A stretch of 57,239 nucleotides of DNA from Bacillus sp. (in: firmicutes). Lineage in GTDB: Bacteria; Bacillota; Bacilli; Bacillales; Bacillaceae. Below are positions 52,193-57,239 of the stretch, in pieces (the stretch's first letter is position 1; each line of letters opens with the position of its first letter). Below the pieces are notes generated by a model. It was not told the origin of the DNA and made no database searches. It saw only the letters and a program-made list of their open reading frames with translations. The position numbers and the translations under genes are program-made. The stretch spans positions 1 through 57,239 of the forward strand of contig JAPSLL010000026.1 of the NCBI GenBank assembly GCA_031180805.1, in the 5' to 3' direction.

Positions 52193-53185
52193 TTATCCCT
52201 CCTGCAATGTTAAGACCAATTGTTCCATCAAAAGTTGTGGATTCACATTGGCATGAAGCCTATTTTTAGCTTCTAATATTGAAGACATTTTCTCAGTCAA
52301 ACTTCTTTGTGTCATTTGAAGGGCATTCTGTTTCAATTGTTGAATTAAGTCATGATAAATGACTTGATCTTCATTACCTACTTTAATTGATAATAGATCT
52401 TTATATATATATAATAACAAGTCTAGTCCAATTTCTTGTTTTTCTTTCTCATTAAAATGCGTCATCCATTCGGTATGGACAAAGATTGGTGCTTGTCCTT
52501 TTCTGGTGATCATCACCTCATATAATTTTATCACTTTCGTTCTAGCCTGCGCAAACCAATCATCTTTTGCTATCGTAATTGCATCTTCAGAATCGTTAGT
52601 AAGCTGTGATACTAATGAAGCAACATGGCTAGGAATTCCTTCATCTATGAGTAATTTCTCAATAGCTTTCGGTAATAAAGGCTGAAATGATACTAATTGA
52701 CACCTTGAAAGAATTGTATTCAGCATCCTATGATACTGTTCAGTTAGTAATATTGCAATCGTGTTTGCATTCGGTTCTTCTAAAAATTTGAGCAAACTAT
52801 TTGCCGCGTTTACTGTCATTTTATCTGCGTGAACAATCATATAAAGCTTTTTATTCGATTCTACACCCGATTTAGAAAATTCCTCTTGTAAAGCTTGGAT
52901 TTGCCCCTTTTTAATTGAAAGACCATCAGGCTCTACGATATGAACATCAGGATGATTCCCGGAATCTATTCTTCTGCAATTTCTGCAATTGTTACAAGGT
53001 TCAGCATGTTGAAGGTTTTCACAAAAAAAGCTCTTCGCAAAAAGAATTCCAATATTCCTTTTACCCGTCCCTTTCTTCCCTTCAAATAAATATGCATGTG
53101 CCAAACGTTGTTTTTCAATACTGTTTATTAACAATCGTTTAACACGAGGTTGATATGTTTCTAACTCCTGCCAACTATTTATCAT
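52193..53185 (-). CDS. holB: DNA polymerase III delta' subunit
   Basis: A 330-residue clamp-loader subunit. The altered P-loop FEGKKGTGKR and the zinc-binding cysteines in the CNNCRNCRRI segment are present, followed by FLEEPN and the SRCQ motif typical of delta'. The C-terminal half is the collar domain. Its stop lies two bases before the ricT start. The Shine-Dalgarno (GAGAGTGATG) is weak. Confidence 0.94.
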   Translation of the reverse strand: MINSWQELETYQPRVKRLLINSIEKQRLAHAYLFEGKKGTGKRNIGILFAKSFFCENLQHAEPCNNCRNCRRIDSGNHPDVHIVEPDGLSIKKGQIQALQEEFSKSGVESNKKLYMIVHADKMTVNAANSLLKFLEEPNANTIAILLTEQYHRMLNTILSRCQLVSFQPLLPKAIEKLLIDEGIPSHVASLVSQLTNDSEDAITIAKDDWFAQARTKVIKLYEVMITRKGQAPIFVHTEWMTHFNEKEKQEIGLDLLLYIYKDLLSIKVGNEDQVIYHDLIQQLKQNALQMTQRSLTEKMSSILEAKNRLHANVNPQLLMEQLVLTLQEG

Positions 53186-53199
53186 TTCAACATCACTCT

Positions 53200-53640
53200 C
53201 TACGTATATAGGTTAATAAGTAACCCTTTTACTTCACCTATCTTTGCTAGAATATCAATTGTCGTAGCTTCCTTGTTAACAATTTCATCTGTTAATTCAA
53301 GAAGAGACTGATCTACCTGCTCAATTATTTTTAAGGAACGGCTATTGCCACTATAATCCCAGCTTCTAGATTGTTTCATTTTCATGCCATATTCAACGGC
53401 CTCATGAATGAATTTTTTAACTAGTAATTTGTATTTCGATAGATCGCTAAAATTTCTAGATTTCGATAGTCGACGACCTACATCCTCAATATTACCTAGC
53501 AGCTTTGTTAATTGATCCATTTGGAGCTTATTTCCTTGTTTTACAACAATATCTTGAAAGCCCCTTGTTGTAGACTGAGCAACCTTTTGATCTAAGCCAC
53601 GTTTATCTATAGCAGTTCGTAAATCCTGACTAATTTTCAT
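53200..53640 (-). CDS. yaaR: DUF327 family protein YaaR
   Basis: A 146-residue, mainly helical protein of the YaaR/DUF327 family with no assigned activity. It contains an SRSWDYSGN stretch between helices and no signal peptide. It is conserved between darA and holB, which suggests a link to that operon but shows no function. GGGGGG precedes the ATG. Confidence 0.85.
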   Translation of the reverse strand: MKISQDLRTAIDKRGLDQKVAQSTTRGFQDIVVKQGNKLQMDQLTKLLGNIEDVGRRLSKSRNFSDLSKYKLLVKKFIHEAVEYGMKMKQSRSWDYSGNSRSLKIIEQVDQSLLELTDEIVNKEATTIDILAKIGEVKGLLINLYT

Positions 53641-53711
53641 ACAATCCCCCCGTTAGCAATTCATACAACTAGTTATAATTGAAGGGTTAATTAAATATCA
53701 CCTAACGTTAA

Positions 53712-54071
<360 letters not shown>

Positions 54072-54121
54072 TCACCTATTTCCTTCATTGCTAGTTTGAT
54101 GGTAATTTCATACCAAAAGGA

Positions 54122-54754
54122 TTATATGTTGAGATGGTTTTCCAATACAGTAATTACATCCTTTAATACATCTTCTTTAGGATTATTTGCATTGATAATA
54201 ATAATTCGATCTTGAAATTTTTGAACAACCTCTTTATAGCCTTCTTGCACTTTCCTATGAAATGCTAAACCTTCTAAATCAAGTCGATTTTTCTCCCTAT
54301 TGGAATTTGCCTCGATTCGTTTAAGACCTACTTCAGGCTCAATATTAAAGTAAATCGTCACATCTGGAAAACAACCATTAATCGCAAATTCATTAATCGA
54401 ATATACTTCATCAATACCTAATCCTCTTGCATAGCCCTGATATGCTAAAGAACTATCGATAAATCGGTCACATATAACTGTTTTACCCTCTTGAAGTGCA
54501 GGAATAACCTTTTCAACTAAATGCTGCCTCCTAGCTGCAGCATACAGAAGGGCTTCAGTTCTTCCATCCATATTTGTGTGTTCTTTGTTTAAAATGACCT
54601 CACGAATTTTTTCAGCGATATGTATACCGCCAGGCTCTCTAGTAAATACTGCTTCAAAACCTGTTTTCTGAAAGTGATTCTTTAGTAATTCAATAATTGT
54701 CGTTTTACCTGCTCCTTCAGGGCCCTCAAACGTAATAAATTTCCCATTTTTCAT
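54122..54754 (-). CDS. tmk: Thymidylate kinase
   Basis: A 210-residue kinase that phosphorylates dTMP to dTDP. The P-loop [11 protein letters not shown] (8-18), the [12 protein letters not shown] (DRY-like) motif and the LID region with [11 protein letters not shown] are present. It starts 3 bases after the yaaO stop, so translation is coupled; GTAGG precedes the ATG. Confidence 0.96.
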   Translation of the reverse strand: MKNGKFITFEGPEGAGKTTIIELLKNHFQKTGFEAVFTREPGGIHIAEKIREVILNKEHTNMDGRTEALLYAAARRQHLVEKVIPALQEGKTVICDRFIDSSLAYQGYARGLGIDEVYSINEFAINGCFPDVTIYFNIEPEVGLKRIEANSNREKNRLDLEGLAFHRKVQEGYKEVVQKFQDRIIIINANNPKEDVLKDVITVLENHLNI

Positions 54755-54757
54755 CTT

Positions 54758-56200
54758 TTACCTACTCTCTTTATAAATTGCTATTTTTCCACATTTTATA
54801 TTTTCATCACCTTGAATATTGACTCCCATCTCCATTAGTTCCTTTAGTTGTTCGATCAATTCAACTGTTATTTTTTCACCAGCCATTATAAAAGGAATTC
54901 CTGGAGGGTATGGAATGATAGCTTCAGCAGAATAATGTCCAACTGACTCATGAAGGGCGACAATTATTTCTTCACATTTATCAAAATAAGAGTATGAATA
55001 ATCTAGGGATGAAATATTTTTTATTTGTCTATTATCTATGTAGTTATATTGCTTCTTCTCATTCTTTTTTGGTGCTGGAAGCTTTCCTTTGTCGATTGAG
55101 GATAGTTTGTCAAGAGTAGTATCCAAATTCTCAATAGGTAATACAAATAATAGCTTACTAGGGTCAGCTAATTCAGCAAAGATATGCTGGGTTTCAAAAT
55201 AATGTTGTAAATCAAATCCCGATAACCCATTTACAGCCTCCACCGTAAGCTTTAGGGGATCAGCTTGAATATATTCATCTTTAGATTCTATAATACTAAA
55301 TTTTCGAGTGGATATTATAAAATCCTTCAATAAATCAATTTTTTCTATCAGTTCTTTCTGTTTATTCTCCCGTACTTTCTCTTCTAAATAGGCTCTTGCC
55401 AAATCTAATGATGCCATGATTGGATACGAGGGACTACTGCTTTGTAGCATCGACAAAAAAAGATCAAGCTTTTCTTTATTCACTAATTTACTATTAAAGT
55501 GAAGATAGGAGCCCATTGTCATTGCTGGTAAAGTTTTATGTGCTGAATGAACAATAATATCTGCTCCAGCCTCTATTGCTGATTTCGGAAATGAATCACC
55601 TAAAACAAAATGGGCTCCATGTGCTTCATCTACTAACACAGGAATATGATAGCTATGTGCTAATTGAACAATCGGTGTTAAATCAACTGATAAGCCATAA
55701 TAGTTTGGATTAGTTAAAATAAGTGCTTTAGCATCAGGATAACTATTGATTGCATCTTTTATTGTTTCTACTTCAACATAGGTAGGAACTTGATAATCCT
55801 CATCTATTTTAGGAGCTAAGAATACTGGACGTGCACCCGCTAATCTAATTCCATTTAAAATTGATTTATGTGAATTACGTTGAACTAAAACAACATCTCC
55901 TTGACTACAAGAAGCCATAATCATTGCCAAGTTTCCAACAGTTGAACCATTTACTAAAAACTTTGTATACTTTACTCCAAATAACAAGGCTGTAAGTTGT
56001 TCTGCTTTTAGAATTGCTCCTTTTGCGTTATGTAAATCATCTAAGCCGGTTAGTTCTGTTACGTCAAAGGGTAATATACCATTATATATATCCCTTGCTT
56101 CTTCAAAAAATATCATACCATTTTTATGTCCAGGAACATGAAGAGAAAGTGGACTTTTCAAAGCATGCTCCATTAAAGCTGTAAAAAGAGGGGTTTCCAT
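54758..56200 (-). CDS. yaaO: Orn/Lys/Arg decarboxylase family PLP protein YaaO
   Basis: A 480-residue fold-type I PLP enzyme. The PLP lysine is Lys222 in VHSAHKTLPAMT, with HVPGHKNG (21-28) and VDEAHGAH (190-197) also typical. It is shorter than the large biodegradative decarboxylases, like B. subtilis YaaO and SpeA. A basic-amino-acid decarboxylase activity (lysine, ornithine or arginine) is likely but the substrate cannot be read from sequence. First gene of the run through tmk. Confidence 0.88.
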   Translation of the reverse strand: METPLFTALMEHALKSPLSLHVPGHKNGMIFFEEARDIYNGILPFDVTELTGLDDLHNAKGAILKAEQLTALLFGVKYTKFLVNGSTVGNLAMIMASCSQGDVVLVQRNSHKSILNGIRLAGARPVFLAPKIDEDYQVPTYVEVETIKDAINSYPDAKALILTNPNYYGLSVDLTPIVQLAHSYHIPVLVDEAHGAHFVLGDSFPKSAIEAGADIIVHSAHKTLPAMTMGSYLHFNSKLVNKEKLDLFLSMLQSSSPSYPIMASLDLARAYLEEKVRENKQKELIEKIDLLKDFIISTRKFSIIESKDEYIQADPLKLTVEAVNGLSGFDLQHYFETQHIFAELADPSKLLFVLPIENLDTTLDKLSSIDKGKLPAPKKNEKKQYNYIDNRQIKNISSLDYSYSYFDKCEEIIVALHESVGHYSAEAIIPYPPGIPFIMAGEKITVELIEQLKELMEMGVNIQGDENIKCGKIAIYKESR

Positions 56201-56422
56201 ACTAACATCCGTCCTTAATCATTATGGCTTAATTATAGCAATACAACCTATAATCTTAAAGTAACAAACATAATAATCGTTAATCGCTCCATCTTTAACA
56301 TTTAGGATGTTTTGCTATATTGTAGGTATATAAGCAAATGTGGACGTATCTGACGAACTACAATTTTAATAAAAAAGGTTATATAGCTTTAATAGGGATT
56401 ATTATGAAACTATGATAATGAC

Positions 56423-56448
56423 AAAAGGCCAGCTATTGTTAGCCAGCC
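56423..56448 (-). terminator. Terminator after gin
   Basis: A 9-bp stem (GGCTGGCTA / TAGCTGGCC, 56427-56448, two G-U pairs) is followed by TTTTGT on the minus strand. The T-tail is short. Confidence 0.7.
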
Positions 56449-56472
56449 CTTATTAATTATCTAAATGTAACG

Positions 56473-56676
56473 TCATGAATATAATCTTGTTCTTTTAATT
56501 CTTCCTAATCTATTTAAGTAAAATTGATATTTCGGATCCGATGTCTGAGTGTGAATAATTTCCTGCTCACAATCTGTACAAATAAAGCTCGTATAAAGAT
56601 GAATTCCCGTCATTTTATTAACATCACATATAATACATTTTTCCCCTATCGATTCATGTAAACAATTAGAATTCAT
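56473..56676 (-). CDS. gin: Anti-sigma factor Gin (CsfB)
   Basis: A 67-residue zinc protein with cysteine pairs C14/C17 (CIIC) and C33/C36 (CTDC) and the conserved GIHLYTSFIC and TSDPKYQFY. In B. subtilis it inhibits SigG and SigE to keep forespore and mother-cell programs in order. I chose the ATG at 56674-56676, six bases after GGAGGTG. An ATG eight codons upstream lies inside the SigF -10 element and cannot be in the transcript from that promoter. Confidence 0.93.
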   Translation of the reverse strand: MNSNCLHESIGEKCIICDVNKMTGIHLYTSFICTDCEQEIIHTQTSDPKYQFYLNRLGRIKRTRLYS

Positions 56677-56697
56677 ATCCTCCACCTCCGTACTTTT

Positions 56698-56727
56698 CAT
56701 TTTGTCCTAGATCTGTATATTGTATAC
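56698..56727 (-). promoter_or_regulatory. SigF promoter of gin
   Basis: GTATA (56723-56727), 15 bases and GGACAAAATG (56698-56707) match the SigF consensus GYATA-N15-GGnnAnAnTR at every defined position. Confidence 0.87.
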
Positions 56728-56895
56728 ACAATTTTGAATTTACTTTTGATAATCATACATTATGGTCTTTCATCTCATCATGTGTCTGTCTAATTCATAC
56801 ATCTCCCTTTATATAGGGTTATAGTAGTCTCAGGCTAGTATGTATACTTTGTCTCTACGTTCCCCTCTAAACCTATCGGTTGTTATTTAAACATA

Positions 56896-56923
56896 CAAAA
56901 AAAGACCAGTATTTCTACTGATC
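56896..56923 (-). terminator. rRNA operon terminator
   Basis: An 8-bp stem (GATCAGTA / TACTGGTC, 56904-56923) with a four-base loop is followed by seven T residues on the minus strand, 12 bases after the 5S gene. Confidence 0.9.
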
Positions 56924-56935
56924 CTTTTCATCTTA

Positions 56936-57050
<115 letters not shown>

Positions 57051-57182
57051 TACATATTTAGTTTGAAGGATGTTCCTTCAAAACTAGATAACGATTTATA
57101 ATATTCATTCACTCACTTAGTTTTGCGCTCTTTATATCTAGCTCCAGAAGCCATACTGGCTTCTTCTGCTTTTCTAAATTAG

Positions 57183-57239
57183 GTTAAGTCCTCGAACGAT
57201 TAGTATCTGTCAGCTCCACGTGTCACCACGCTTCCACCT
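57183..57239 (-). rRNA. 23S ribosomal RNA, 3' end (partial)
   Basis: The minus strand reads to the conserved 23S terminus GAGGACTTAACC at 57183. Only the last 57 bases are inside the window; the rest continues off the right edge. Confidence 0.9.

Overview
This AT-rich window is a core chromosomal segment from a spore-forming member of the Bacillaceae, close in gene order to the rrnA to rrnJ/W region near the replication origin of Bacillus subtilis. Evidence for this is the gene order itself (gin, yaaO, tmk, darA, holB, ricT, yabA, abrB, metG, veg, sspF, spoVG, mfd, spoVT, divIC, spoIIE, ftsH, the folate genes, lysS), the sporulation genes, and SigF, SigG, SigH, SigB and Spo0A-type regulatory sites. 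It is not B. subtilis: many proteins differ, xpaC-yaaN is missing between gin and yaaO, and family-specific repeats are present. The species cannot be named from the sequence alone. Every gene is on the minus strand except abrB, as in B. subtilis.

Layout from right to left, the direction of most transcription. The 3' end of a 23S rRNA gene, a 5S gene and an rRNA terminator (57239-56896) are followed by the SigF-type gene gin. Next is a long run, yaaO-tmk-darA-yaaR-holB-ricT-yabA-trmN6-yazA-rsmI (56200-48812), covering dTMP synthesis, c-di-AMP sensing, the DNA polymerase clamp loader, replication control and tRNA/rRNA modification. abrB faces this run, with a palindromic MITE-like element between abrB and rsmI. 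Then come metG, tatD, yabE, rnmV, rsmA, yabG, veg, sspF, ispE, purR, ridA, spoVG, glmU, prs, ctc, pth, fin and mfd (47731-27871): translation, rRNA maturation, isoprenoid, purine and cell-wall precursor supply, transcription-coupled repair and sporulation control. spoVT, yabM, yabN, rqcP, yabP, yabQ, divIC and yabR follow, then tRNA-Met and tRNA-Glu, spoIIE, yabS, yabT, tilS, hprT, ftsH, coaX, hslO, yacD and cysK. A folate operon, pabB-pabA-pabC-folP-folB-folK-yazB-dusB, and lysS lead to the promoters and leader of a second rRNA operon at the left edge.

Genes within each block are tightly packed, often overlapping by 1 to 50 bases, and most blocks end in clear intrinsic terminators. Sporulation control is visible at several levels: Spo0A boxes at abrB and spoIIE, a SigH-type promoter at spoVG, SigF-type promoters at gin and fin, and probable SigG promoters at sspF and spoVT.

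I see no phage, insertion sequence with a transposase, CRISPR array, toxin system, secondary-metabolite cluster or other clear novel system. The unusual points are small and local: a probable ATC start codon for folB, a mis-spaced ribosome binding site at yabE, three Spo0A boxes spaced exactly 21 bp apart far upstream of abrB, an orphan terminator hairpin between metG and abrB, and two families of non-coding palindromic repeats.
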